In this document: positions 10,358 through 21,250 of the stretch, one piece after another
Numbering within the stretch: position 1 is the first letter of the stretch
Layout of the letters: every line of letters starts with the position of its first letter
NCBI GenBank assembly: GCA_001695595.3
Contig: MBPM02000028.1
Location: 310,001 to 374,000, forward strand
Origin: Plasmopara viticola
Taxonomy: Eukaryota; Oomycota; Peronosporomycetes; Peronosporales; Peronosporaceae
DNA length: 64,000 bases
Direction of reading: 5' to 3'
Translations under genes and position numbers: made by a program
Notes under the pieces: model-generated
Database searches by the model: none
What the model was told of the DNA's origin: nothing
Seen by the model: the letters and a program-made list of their open reading frames with translations, nothing else

Positions 10358-13281
10358 CTACCATTCACTAGGGTTGCCAGCAACTGAAGTCAAGGCCTCA
10401 AAGAAGCTTGGCACTGGTTCCGGTGCACAAAAGATCTGTCGCACATAGAAATCGGGTAAAGTTGAAATCTTCTCATGCAGATCGCCCAGTTGCTCTTGCA
10501 GCAATCTTCGTTCCTCCTGCAGCGTCCTAATTTTCTCTTCATCGGCTAGTTGTATCACACGCGACACACATTCACGCAGCACTTCTTCGATCTCATGGTC
10601 ACCAGATAGCCGTCCTAACTTAACTTGAATGCATTGAAGTCGGTTTTCTAATCGAACTTGCTCGCGTTCGGCGACACTTTCTGTCAGCTTAGCTTTTCGG
10701 TCCAATTTTTGGTTGTCATCACGAAGCAAGACACAATCCCTCTCGAGACGAGCCCGCGCGTCCACTTCAGCATTACACAACTGCTGGAATTGTTGTCGCT
10801 CTATTTCTAGCAGCTCGTTATCCCGCGCGAGTTTTTGGGCATTTAATTCAACCCTTTTCAACTGCTTCTGCAGCATTGTCTTCTCTGCTGCTTGATCAGC
10901 AGCAAGACGCATCCAGTCTTCCTTTTCGCTCTGGTGAATAGTACGAAGCTTCTCCACTGTTTCCGTCAGCTCTTTCTTCGTGTTTTGTGCCTCGGTTTCA
11001 ACTTTAGTCAGGAATTCCTTCTTGTGCTGAAGTCGAAGCTGCATTTTCTCCAGTTCCTTCGTCTGTTCCTTTACTACTGTCTGGAGCTGTTCAATCTTCC
11101 CATTCAAATTCTTACGCTCATTCTCCAAGGCGGCGATCGCGGCGACGTGCTCTTCAGACGCGAGCTGGGTCTCTGACAAACGTTCGGCCAAAGAGTTCAC
11201 CTTATCTTGTAGATGTTCTTTAATTCCAAGAAGCTGCTGCACCTCCATATCCTTCTCTTGCGTAAGCTGCTTCCACCTTACGTTGTCGTTCGCATGCTGC
11301 TGTTCAAGTTGCTTCATTGTTTGATTCCACTCAGCCTTTTCCTGTGCGTGACTAGTTGCCATCCGCTGGAATAGCGCCTCAAAGAATGTCACCATATGGA
11401 CACGAAGAAATTGATAAAACACCTTCTTCTTAGCAGGTCCGCGAGCTTTTCCATCGTATACCTCTTCCAAAACTTGCAAGGTTGCCTGAAAAGCTTCCTC
11501 TTTATTCGCCGCAGCATCCCACGCGCCCGCTATAAGAGGCCGAGTCAAAAATTTGGCACGAAGCTTCGCCAAAACCTTTGAGCAAAACTTACTAGAGCGC
11601 TTCTGCAACTGTGCAATCAATGTCGTACGTTTAGCATGCATGTGCTGCTTGAGCTTGAGAAAGCATGCAGCTCGCGATGCGCCTTCGGCCGAGCGCACCT
11701 TAAAAAGTGTAAGAGCTTGCTCTTGCGCATCCTTATATACAGCTTCAAATTCCGCTTGCGACAAAATCTTTGGCTCGCCCACTGCTTCATCGCTTTCGGC
11801 ATCGTCCGTGTCTTCCTCCACTTCATCCGTACCCTCCGAATCGCCTTCAACAACTACTGTCAGCGCCTTTTTACCAGAGGTGGCTTGCATAAGGTTATCA
11901 TACAGATCGATGGCTGCAGCAAGTGCAGCCTGACAGGTAGCATCGGACACGTACTCCCAAGCAGCCTTAATGTCTGGCACAGCACCACTATTCATCGTAT
12001 CAGTGTAGCAACGTGCAAGTTGCGCAACTTGCGGGCCATTCAGCGTCTTGCCTAGTAATTCTTTTGCTGCCACTGACGAGAGCAAACGACGTCGTATGGC
12101 CGACATTTGCTCCACAAATTCAGGTCGCAGTTCGGTATCCGAAAGCTCAGCTGCATTTCGTAAATCTCGCTCATCGGTCACAGGACGAACTAATGTCAGG
12201 CACTCACGACGACGAAACAAAACACGAATGGACGCTCGAGTGCGATTACGCTCGATCTGGCGTGTCTTGGTGCTCTCAGAAGCCGTCAGACTGACTTCAC
12301 GTGCTTTCAAAGCTTTCTCCAGATACTCGTTCGCAGTCAAGTCGTTGCCATCGATTTTCATATCAAGCAAAAAGTCACGCAATAGCCAAACAAATGGCGG
12401 GAAATGCGGCGCCAACTCCTGCGATTCTTCTAACTTGTCTCGACTCAGCGTCGCCTCTTCTGAAATTGCGTCAATCCGATTACTCGACGTCGATACCGAA
12501 TTTAATTGTGCACTAACACAAACAAGCTTCGTGAGCTCGGACACGAGGTACAAGCGATCCATGGCCCCCTCGTCAATCACACCCATCGTGTTAAAAACAA
12601 ACAACGAGCTAAGCAGCAATCCTAACGAAAAGATCTTGGCATCGTAGCTCTCGTCGTTAACTGTAGACGCCATTCCTTCAGTGTCAAGAAACAGCACGAG
12701 TTGTCCAGCGGGATTGTGTACCGGAGGCTGTGGAGCCCATAGCCAAATGCCTCTGGTGCACGACTCAGTCGTAGGCCCCACTCGAAAGCCACATCCTTTA
12801 GAATTTGCAGACTTTTCATCAGTCGATGTAGAAGAATTTGCAACTTTATCGCTGCTGCTAATCCACGGCAAGTCGTCAGGCCGGGACCCAAGTTGGTTAA
12901 GAAAGAAGCTCTTGCCCGTTCTGGTAGCAGTTACAACGTCAAGCTTGTGATGGTAATGGCAAAACTTACACCATGATTGATAACAACAACTCACCGATAC
13001 TGCCCTGCCAAGCAAATAATTGCCACGGGCTCGTTGAGGCTCTCCAAAAGGCTGTAATCGATGCAGAAGCGTCAAAATCAATAGCAAACTGCATTTCGAA
13101 GCGTCTTAAAGATGCGTAGAGCGCATAAATGCAGCATTGGCAAGCGCAATCGATAGAAACACTACTGCAATTAATAAGCAACGCACCTCAAACCTGCATC
13201 TGTCACGCACAGCCCATCGGTACCGCCTTCAATGAGGCACACGGGCGTCATGTCAGTTGCGTCCAATATGATGATGTACAT
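10358..13281 (-). CDS. Guanylate-binding-protein-like large GTPase with long coiled coil
   Basis: Three exons on the minus strand, 13281-13187, 13051-12995 and 12920-10358, have introns of 135 and 74 nt and give about 904 residues. Splicing rebuilds the GBP-type N-terminus: PVCLIEGG, then LLESLNEPVAIICLAGQYR, running into the P-loop RTGKS near residue 53. The GBP hallmarks LFLDTEGMAS (switch region) and LLRDF (GBP/atlastin guanine-recognition RD) follow. The middle is the helical domain, and roughly the last 400 residues are a Gln/Glu/Lys-rich coiled coil. Animal GBPs coat pathogens and remodel membranes; the role in oomycetes is unknown, with membrane traffic or shaping the safest guess. No C-terminal CaaX box is seen. 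An in-frame ATG at 13251 is an alternative start. An acidic linker lies near the middle. Confidence 0.88.
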
Positions 13282-14949
13282 CACACGAATTACACAGCAC
13301 AAGAATAGAATATTACGTCAATAGCTTTTATTATCCGTAATTCACACCTTAAATATTGGTCGAGAGAACGCCATTTAAGCATTAAATAGATATTGTAAAT
13401 CAACACAGATTAAATAAACTTTGTATCACTTACGCTGCTGTCATCTCGACTTTTGCAGACTGGTCCTGCAAATCTAAGTTTTGGCAGCTATCAATATTTA
13501 AAGATGGCATACTCTACCGACAAATATTAAGTTACACAAAGCGCGCGCTATGGGGCGCAGAAGCGTTAACATTAACAACTCGCGCAAATTATTCAGGGGT
13601 ATGACGATAAAAAAAGCAACATTGTTTTAATTGAAAACGACATTTTTGCATTAAAATGTCAAGGCGATTTCAAAACAGATCTTTTTTTAACGTCCCCGTA
13701 TGCAAACTCGAGTATTTTTGAGATAGCAAATATGCTACTCTGCGGACTTGAAGTAGTCCGATTGTGTACCGGTTGTCGCGTCAAAGGAAGAGCCACTAAT
13801 TTATGTTGGCAGCATCTCTCGTTCGAGTCAGTGTTTTACAATCGCAATCACGCTCTTTGCGATAGCAATGCTGTAGTCGTGCGCGAATACAAGCATGTCA
13901 CCAACTTTTCCGGGTGTACAACGAATGCGTCTTTCACTGTACTGCATGGCATTTACTGCAAGACTCTTAATTAGATCCTCGTAGATTCTAGAATAAAGTT
14001 AATGAGGTATTCAAGCGCAATTGATCGCTGAAGGATATTACCTATACTCTAAGTTTTTTTAAAGTGTGAAGCCTGTTGACCTCTTGGACTATTTAGGCTA
14101 GAGAAATGCTCAAATACAGCATCAATGTAATCATGATGAATGTGAAGTCTGGGAAAGTTGAGTGCATTCGTCACTCCGACTAGGAGTTAGATCTATTTCT
14201 ATTTAGTCTCATAAAACCACGCTCAGTAAACTATTTAAGCTTCTCAACACATTTAATTGTCTACAGACCGCCTCAAAACGTCATAAATCAATGCTGGCGA
14301 AGTGCTCCATCAGAAATATTGATCTCTACATTGATCACTTTATGGTGTACGACTTTATGGAAGCCGGCGGGTATCCAATATGGTGAATGCACAATTTGTA
14401 CAAAGGATTAATTTCCTGTTAATTCTTAGCTAAATGTCACTCTGGGGAAGTAAAATGCTTCGTAAATGCGGAATCGAAGACTTTTGTTCAAAATTATTTT
14501 ACATCAACGATGTCAGTCTAAAAAATTTAAAAGCACAATGTTTAAAGTATGAACTACTTTCATTAAAGCTTACGTCTTTATATGTATGAAGATTCATATT
14601 TTGGATCTTAGAAATAATTACTTGAAGCCAAGGAAGATAGCACCTCTTTAAATACAGCAACAAAGCCAATTTTCGGATTCAGCTTTGGTAGATACGACAT
14701 CAACATAACGAAATTGCCGTCCTTGAGACGGGAATCTTCAAATCGGTAATAAAGAATGCGAGCCACATGTACATCGCTATCTTCGATACAGATCTTGCTT
14801 TCTGGCAGAAACAACCAATAATGATTATTGTTGACCCATCGGCGACGTTAAGGTTTTGTTTTGTTAGAGAATGCTGCGCCTCCGGTTAACTCAAGCGCTT
14901 ATTTAATATTTCAAAGATTATAATAATATGCGATTCTGGTAGTAAACCT
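13282..14949. other. Gene-poor AT-rich spacer
   Basis: Upstream of the GTPase gene there are only short frames, for example 13732-13974 on the plus strand and 14608-14814 on the minus strand. Neither has a recognisable motif. The first few hundred bases presumably hold the GTPase promoter. Confidence 0.4.
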
Positions 14950-16180
14950 ATGAATGCACAAGCTGAAATTATTTAAAAGATTGAGAGAGAGTTCTTAGAA
15001 GATTATCCTATTGTCATTAAAAAAAAACTACAGAGGCACTGTTTCTAAAGGTCGAGTAGTGGAAGCAGATCTGACACGCGATGAAGGCAAGGCTGACATG
15101 ATCAAGAATATTTTCAGTTTGGTTCAAACATACTTTACCAACTCAAGAAGACAATGCTTAAAGCGGGTGTCCAGATTTGCTCGGAAAATGGGCATTTTAT
15201 ATACAAGGCTTTAAATGATTCTAGCTGAGGCAAGCGATGCTACTATGAATCGAAATGGGATCTTTGAAGCGGAAAGAGTATTAAAGCATAATAAGACGAG
15301 AGCTAGTAGGTTTGAAAGCTTAGCTTGATTAGTAGAGATTAAAGCTGGCTTCTGGGAATTATTCTCAAAAACACAGGATCGACTCTTGAAAATCTCGCGT
15401 AAAACCGTGATATGATTAGCTTAAAAATGTCCAATCAAGACATCCTCCGTTGCTTTAACTCATCATATATGGGCATGTTGTTTACGATATAGGTGCTGCT
15501 CTACATTTAGTCACGAAAGAGTAATGCCAAGCTTTTTATGACAAGTATACTAGAGATACAATGCTCGGCGTAATTACGATACCTTCGTAACGACTAGATA
15601 ATACCTACGTATTCATCACCGCGTCTATACGTGCACCTTGATAAATTTCAGGCAACTATCTCAATGCCTGCTCAAAAGGTTCGATACAGCGATTGCTACG
15701 CACGGTGGATTAATAATAAACGAGCCTTAGTAGGCAAGCTTTCAATCCTGCTTTTTAATGTAAGCACAAGCTCCAATTAGTTCAGCATTTTTCACTGTTC
15801 GCTGGACAAATGAACAGCTTTGCTTCCGATGCTGTCCTGGAGTCCCAGAGTCCTTTTGAATCGGCTACTTGGATGGTACGTCCTGGTTTGAGCATCGGCA
15901 ACTTAAATATTCACTTCGGCCCTCAGCAAGTATTCGATACCATTCTTGACTATGACTTTCACCATTTCACGAATATATTTGCTAAGATCTTAGCGATCAA
16001 TAGTGACATTGCTCCTGATGTGATTAATGGTCTTTTCGAACACCAGACATGGTCTCTGAATAACTGGCTGACGTAAGTCATTTAGTTGATCGCAATGTAA
16101 AACATTGGGATCCAAGGAACAAACGCCGGATGCCAAGGCTGTAATTTGCAGGTGATTGTAATGAGAGAGCAGGAACTACC
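14950..16180 (+). pseudogene. Decayed copy 2 of the unrecognised coding element
   Basis: Plus-strand coding blocks run in alternating frames with frameshifts and stops. Blocks at about 15100-15420 include KALNDSS and RASRFESLA; one at 15615-15760 includes KVRYSDCYARWINNKRA; the longest open piece, 15810-16076, includes IAPDVINGLFEHQTWSLNNW. The right part aligns by eye with 2030-2640. The frame at 15810-16076 is the best preserved part of either copy and was probably coding until recently. The family is not recognised. No joined protein is given. Confidence 0.45.
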
Positions 16181-16345
16181 TGATTAACAAATCCACCACA
16201 ACTTAAAAAACAACAAACTAACATTTTAATTCAATCAGTCGAATTATTTTGGAGATACTCTCGACTAATAATTAAGGTGCGGATTAGGAAAAATAGAAAA
16301 CTGCCGGCGCAATGAGTTGTTCCATACTACTCAATTCGTGCGATC

Positions 16346-17225
16346 ATGGAGCTGGAGCAGCTCGACGTCGTGAGCCGCTGCATTGGGCAGACGTTAACAC
16401 CACAGGAACGGTCAAGCCTAGAGGTGGGGATGTTGAAGCGTGGTGCCGCAGAGACACTTCAGTCGTTGCGCTTTTGGGGGCGCATCTCGGGCGAGGCACA
16501 GGATTATCTCGTCTGTGCTGCCGTCATGCCCGGTAAAACTTACCCCCTAAAAAAGTTTTACTTTTGGTAAGCGATTCATCAAACAAAGTCGTCTAATGCA
16601 GTTTGTTAACTCCAAGTCATTGCTAATTGCTGGGTGCAGCACAAACTCATCGCCAGAGTTACAGCAGTTCCCACAACTCAACGAGATCAAGATCGCCAAG
16701 GCATCGGCGCTCACCTCACGTCTAAAGGGAGATCCAACGTATCTGCTTTCCGACGACAAAGATCCGCAAGACCAAGAAGAAGAGGAAGCCCCTTTTTGTG
16801 AATTGGACCGACTCGCATACATGGTGGAGGAAATTGACCACGCTACGTCAGTCGTGCCACTGGGGGCCTACGTTGTCTCCCCAATGCGCCAGATCATTCC
16901 TAATCCTTCTTTCCATGGCCTGACATGGGACCAGTCATTGCAGCTGTACAATTTTTTCCATTTACGTTTTCCAGACGTACCTGAACGAGCACAGATCATT
17001 GAGACTACAGAGGGATTAGTACGTGCACGGGACTTTTTCGATCCGCTCATTCAAGACTTGGACGGTGCATGGGTCGTATCCAAGGACAACACAGGCGCCT
17101 ACATAACATTGCGCAACTATGTTTACCCTGGCGCCTTGAGCTTCCATCAACCCTTGACTGCATGCTTTGGCAGCGTCTACTTTGGCGATGGACGAAAGAA
17201 TCCAGACATTGCATTCATGATTTGA
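16346..17225 (+). CDS. RSPH9: Radial spoke head protein 9 homologue
   Basis: Exons 16346-16566 and 16640-17225 give 268 residues across a 73-nt intron with donor GTAAGC, a CTAAT branch-like site and acceptor GTGCAG. RSPH9 sits in the head of axonemal radial spokes and is needed for normal 9+2 flagellar beating. The N-terminal part has SLRFWGRISGEAQDYLV and YPLKKFYF. The second exon starts C-TNSSPELQQ and carries RLKGDPTY, then IDHATSVVPLGAY, RFPDVPERAQ and the conserved ending PGALSFHQP...YFGDGRKNPDIAFM. Length and motif order fit the human protein (276 residues). An upstream frame at 16312 is not family-like. The gene converges on the Dicer-type helicase, with 205 bp between stops. Confidence 0.9.
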
Positions 17226-17430
17226 GACCAATACTTGCTGTTTTTTCCATTAAATGCATTACATTGAAACAACTCGCGAATCAAAATGCTGCTCTTATGC
17301 TTCCTTGATGATCCATTGATAGAAAATTCCACGCACGGAGCGATGACACTAAAAGGGACACGCAAAAATGATGCGATAACGCTCTTGCATTGACCATCTT
17401 GTCAGGATACTGGTACAAAGCCAAGCAAGC

Positions 17431-19641
17431 TCAAGTGTGCAATCGATTGAGAAAGTAGCTGAGATCGCGCACATTCGACGACGACTTCACCTTGCTCGTG
17501 CGGTAGATCGAATTTAACGAGTCGTCAATCAATTGCTGCTCCAGCAGTTTTTGGCAAGCGCTGAATGCTGCAGATGCTCGAGCACTCGCTTTCGAAGGCA
17601 TTGGATCGCTGCGAAACGTTTCCAGTTCGAGCTCCATTGGCAAATTCAATTCGGCAGTAAACATGCTACTTCCACCGTATCGAGCTTCTGTAATAGAGTA
17701 CAATTTTTTTACATTCACTGTAAATAGTCGCGTCGGCAGCGACTGACAAAACTGATTGATACAAGTAATACTGCTATCGAGATCCAAGACAGCTCCCGTC
17801 GATTCAATCTCAATTTTTTGCACACCTACTCCCATCATCTCTGCTGCGATAGAGCGTGGCTGTTGCTGGATAGTTTCAACTTTCTCCTTCGAAAACTCGA
17901 GCCGATTAATGACCTCCACTTCACGAATCAGTTGCTTGTAGTACACTTCGTGAGCTAGATCGCCTTCTTCAGCCAAGTAGTACACGACACCATCTTCATG
18001 GCGTGCACGTCCCTTCAGCTGCATCAACTTACGAGCAGTGCCAACGCGATCCATGACGATAATCAAGCCACATTGAGGAAAGTCAACGCCTTCTGCTGAT
18101 ACCGCCGTGGAGACCAAGACACGGATGGAGCCATTCTCAAACTTTTTCAAGATCGTCTCCATCTTCGGCAACTGAAACGATGCCGTATCGCTCCGCGCAG
18201 CTCGCCCGAGAATGCTTGCAAACAATTCATCTTCCACGTCCTCCTCTGAAGTCATCTCGTTGAATCCCGCAGACGGCTCCACTTCACATTCGTCTATCTC
18301 TGTGCCAGGAGAAGCAAATTTATTATTGAAAAAATCCGACAGCACACGACATTCCGTTCGAGTGTCCACAAAGACGATGCCTTGCAGATTTAAATGACTA
18401 CGCTTCAACGGCTGTGTCTCATTCTTTTCAGTAGACGCCACTTCACTCGGGACTGACACGTCAGAAGCTTCGTTATCACTGTCCGAAACGTCAGAAGTAT
18501 CCAGCTCCTCTTGAGCAACCTCTTCCAATCCGTCTTCTTCATCAAACAGTTGTGCGCGCAAAATCTCCTCCACTTTCTCCACTTTTGCGCTACACGCAAA
18601 CTCGCATGCGTTTCTCTTCGCAGCCAAAAGCAACATGGTCTTGACCGCATCTCGGTCCAATCCAAACATACTACCTGGTATCGTAATCAGCAGTGAAGCT
18701 GCAATGGCCAGACGATGAATCTCCATCTCCACGAATCGATAATAGCACCACGGCCCCAAATTCTTGTAGACACTAATGCAATTTTGCATAAACTTTTTCG
18801 TGGCTTTCTCGAGTTTCTTAGGCTCCGTCGCTGCATCACTTTTCCCTTTTCGCATCAGCTTCTCAAACACCGCCACTGCTTTGACTTCCGCGAGCTCATG
18901 TTCAATATTCTCATAGACCCACGCTGCGTTACTAGCAACACTCTCAGTCTCTTCCTCCTTGATGGCCCACGGCTTCTGCACTGAATACGTCTCATAGATC
19001 ATTGGTGCAGCTGCGGCAAATTCGGCAAGCTGGCTCTTGTCCAAATCGACTTTCTTCATCTCAGCGTGCAGCTTTTCAGCGCAATGACGCGTTGGACACG
19101 CAGTCGTGCCAAAGATGCGAGGCATTGACGAGGGATTCGCTTTGTTAAACATCTTAATCACCTGGGCATATGGATGGCGCTTTGTCACATGATGGCACTC
19201 GTCAAACACTAGCAGGTTCATGCGGCTAAGCGACACGTAGCCCTTGAGCAGGACGTTGCGTACAATCTCGGGTGTGCATACAAACACGCGCGTGAGCTGC
19301 AGCTCCCGTTCCCACTGTGTAGCGTCCCACAAATCAGCTGTCCGTCCGCAATACGAATTGACGCGCAACGTGCTCGTCTGGCGAATTTTGGCCGTAATCT
19401 GCACCACCAACTGGCGGGTCGGAGCCATAAAGAACGCACGTCGGTCGCCCGAGTAGTCTTGCTCGGACAATAATGCAATGGCAAGAAAGGTTTTGCCAAT
19501 TCCCGTATCGCCTACCATCACCACATTCTTCTCGCGCGCCAGCTCCAGCACCTCGCGCTGGAATGCGCGCAGCTCCACTTGCTCCATTTGTGGTGTTGAG
19601 GGCTTCAAAGGATAAGCCAAATTGTTATTGGCTGATATCAT
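17431..19641 (-). CDS. Dicer-type DECH helicase with Dicer dimerisation domain, no RNase III domain
   Basis: One uninterrupted frame of 736 residues. Helicase domain 1 has Walker A GDTGIGKT (44-51), motif Ia-like APTRQLV and the DECH box at 147-150. Helicase domain 2 has VFVDTRTE, LVSTAVSAEGVDFPQC and motif VI QLKGRARH (GRAR at 544). This arrangement is typical of the RIG-I/Dicer branch of SF2 helicases, which act on double-stranded RNA. Residues about 623-705, including ARASAAFSACQKLL, look like the Dicer dimerisation domain (DUF283). There is no PAZ, RNase III or terminal dsRBD, and no room for them before the convergent RSPH9 gene. It could be a helicase subunit of a split Dicer, a Dicer-related helicase (DRH-like), or a truncated gene. 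An acidic insert lies between the helicase halves. Confidence 0.85.
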   Translation of the reverse strand: MISANNNLAYPLKPSTPQMEQVELRAFQREVLELAREKNVVMVGDTGIGKTFLAIALLSEQDYSGDRRAFFMAPTRQLVVQITAKIRQTSTLRVNSYCGRTADLWDATQWERELQLTRVFVCTPEIVRNVLLKGYVSLSRMNLLVFDECHHVTKRHPYAQVIKMFNKANPSSMPRIFGTTACPTRHCAEKLHAEMKKVDLDKSQLAEFAAAAPMIYETYSVQKPWAIKEEETESVASNAAWVYENIEHELAEVKAVAVFEKLMRKGKSDAATEPKKLEKATKKFMQNCISVYKNLGPWCYYRFVEMEIHRLAIAASLLITIPGSMFGLDRDAVKTMLLLAAKRNACEFACSAKVEKVEEILRAQLFDEEDGLEEVAQEELDTSDVSDSDNEASDVSVPSEVASTEKNETQPLKRSHLNLQGIVFVDTRTECRVLSDFFNNKFASPGTEIDECEVEPSAGFNEMTSEEDVEDELFASILGRAARSDTASFQLPKMETILKKFENGSIRVLVSTAVSAEGVDFPQCGLIIVMDRVGTARKLMQLKGRARHEDGVVYYLAEEGDLAHEVYYKQLIREVEVINRLEFSKEKVETIQQQPRSIAAEMMGVGVQKIEIESTGAVLDLDSSITCINQFCQSLPTRLFTVNVKKLYSITEARYGGSSMFTAELNLPMELELETFRSDPMPSKASARASAAFSACQKLLEQQLIDDSLNSIYRTSKVKSSSNVRDLSYFLNRLHT

Positions 19642-20207
19642 TTCGCAGAATGATGTGTTCTACATTAAATGTAGCCATCCCACTCATCAGCTCGTAGTCC
19701 TCTCGAGGAACTGCAGTCTGCGTCTCCTTCTTTCGCCTTGCGAGTCGAAAGCACTAGCAATGACGTAGCCCTATCATCACACCCACCAAGTTGCATTTGA
19801 CCGTAATATTGATGCCGCTTTCTTCTTTTGGTCGCCATGCAGCTGCATGAGGTGTTCTTGCCTCTACCGTCTCGTCAACGTGATGCATACGAAACAACGA
19901 TGGGATGCGGTTGTCTTTGCCATTGGCTCCATCATTGCCAGAGGAGGAAATGACACACCGTCCTAGCTAATTGTACAACTCCGCTCCGATACGCGAGGCT
20001 TGAATGGTGACAGCGCACTAGCGCCACGCCGGATAGATTCAGTGAAGAATGGGAGACCACTCGTTATTGCTAAATATTATCACAAGGATGAATGTAACAG
20101 CAAGAAGACAAAGATTGACAGGAACTGACGTGAAGTGATGATTAAAGGTGATAAGACCACAAACCTACACCGACACCGACTAAAGAATCAGCAAAAATTT
20201 TGTCCCG
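19642..20207. other. 5' flank of the Dicer-type helicase
   Basis: No coding region is supported. The sequence immediately upstream of the helicase start should contain its promoter, but no clear initiator element could be fixed. Short frames here are not conserved-looking. Confidence 0.4.
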
Positions 20208-21250
20208 CTAAACAAATTCGGTCGAGTGCGTCAAAAGCACCAACTCTGGACCATAAAGAGTAGATGCGACCTCCATGTTATTCATATCACAATATGCTAA
20301 AGCATCTTGGTTGGCCACAGGCACTTCTTCATTTCCAGATAACCCATTATGATAATCTTTAGGTAAATAAACGTCTGAGGTGCGAGAATCAGAATGCAAC
20401 AATTTCAAGCCAGATCGATGCTGCTCGCGCAGAACAGTATCTGCCATAACCCTGATAGCATTACCAAACTTTACCTCAAGACGCAAAAGCGCGATTTGAA
20501 AGACAAATCGCCGAGTATAGCTGCTTCCTGTCAAACACCATGATAATGCAATTCTGATCTAATCTCTACTTCCAAATGCGCTTTTTCAAGATCTCGAACA
20601 AGTTCTCTTCGATAATCTTACCTTCATCTTGCTTCCAACAATACTCGACGTATGATAGCCACGGCAAAGCTGCACGGTGCTCAAAGAATTTTCGAAGACT
20701 GATATCTGGGCTGTTGTCCGTGAAAAAAGCGGTCCAAACGCTTAGCAGCTGGTAATGGAGGTACTTTGTTGTTGAACCATTTGCTATAAATTGCCTCGGC
20801 CAACTTCGGATCAGTCAACAGATTAATATACTCAAAGTCGCCATAGGTCTGGTCGGAGAAATTACGAAGTCGCTCGATTGTAGCAAGCAAGAGGTTTTTC
20901 TGGGCTTCAATCTGCTCGGTTTTCGCTAGTAAGAGCTTTTTGTTACCATCTTAGATCTTGACATCGAATTCCTTCGCCGTAAAAGGTATTAATGTTAGGA
21001 CCTAAGGATTCTTGCTTCCTCGTCGCCGCCGGCCGTAAATTGCTCGGAAGCGTCGTGCCTCTTCGACGCATCTTTGGTGAGGCTGAAGAATTGTGATTAG
21101 GGAGGAGAAGTGGGTTCTGCGGATGACATCACCTAGTTGGTCAGCCGCTAAAGCAAATGCTTTGGTGCTGAGAATGCGACGATCTATATCATAGTCAATC
21201 AATCAATCTTAGAGCAATCAATGACTAGAAATTCTGAAAGCAAAAAGGTT
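20208..21250 (-). pseudogene. Degraded RXLR/LWY-type effector gene
   Basis: Minus-strand blocks in broken frames look like a secreted effector of the WY/LWY class. From the 5' side, around 21202-21120, there is RILSTKAFALAADQLGDVIR. Then comes a stretch with an acidic DEEAR-like piece near 21020. A block at 20890-20780 has LLTDPKLAEAIYSKWFNN, and a block at about 20730-20610 has NSPDISLRKFFEHRAALPW followed by LSYVEYC, the L-W-Y pattern of these helical modules. A further frame, 20208-20534, may be another module. Several frameshifts and stops break the gene. WY-type modules in oomycetes occur in host-translocated effectors; here only relics remain. Confidence 0.5.

Noticed and set aside
12048..12647. 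199-codon plus-strand frame opposite the GTPase gene
   Set aside because: Antisense shadow of the GBP-like coding region; no motif.
16562..16640. Alternative acceptors in the RSPH9 intron (after 16582 or 16601)
   Set aside because: They give introns of 22-35 nt or the wrong frame; only the acceptor ending at 16639 gives a workable length and rejoins family-like sequence.
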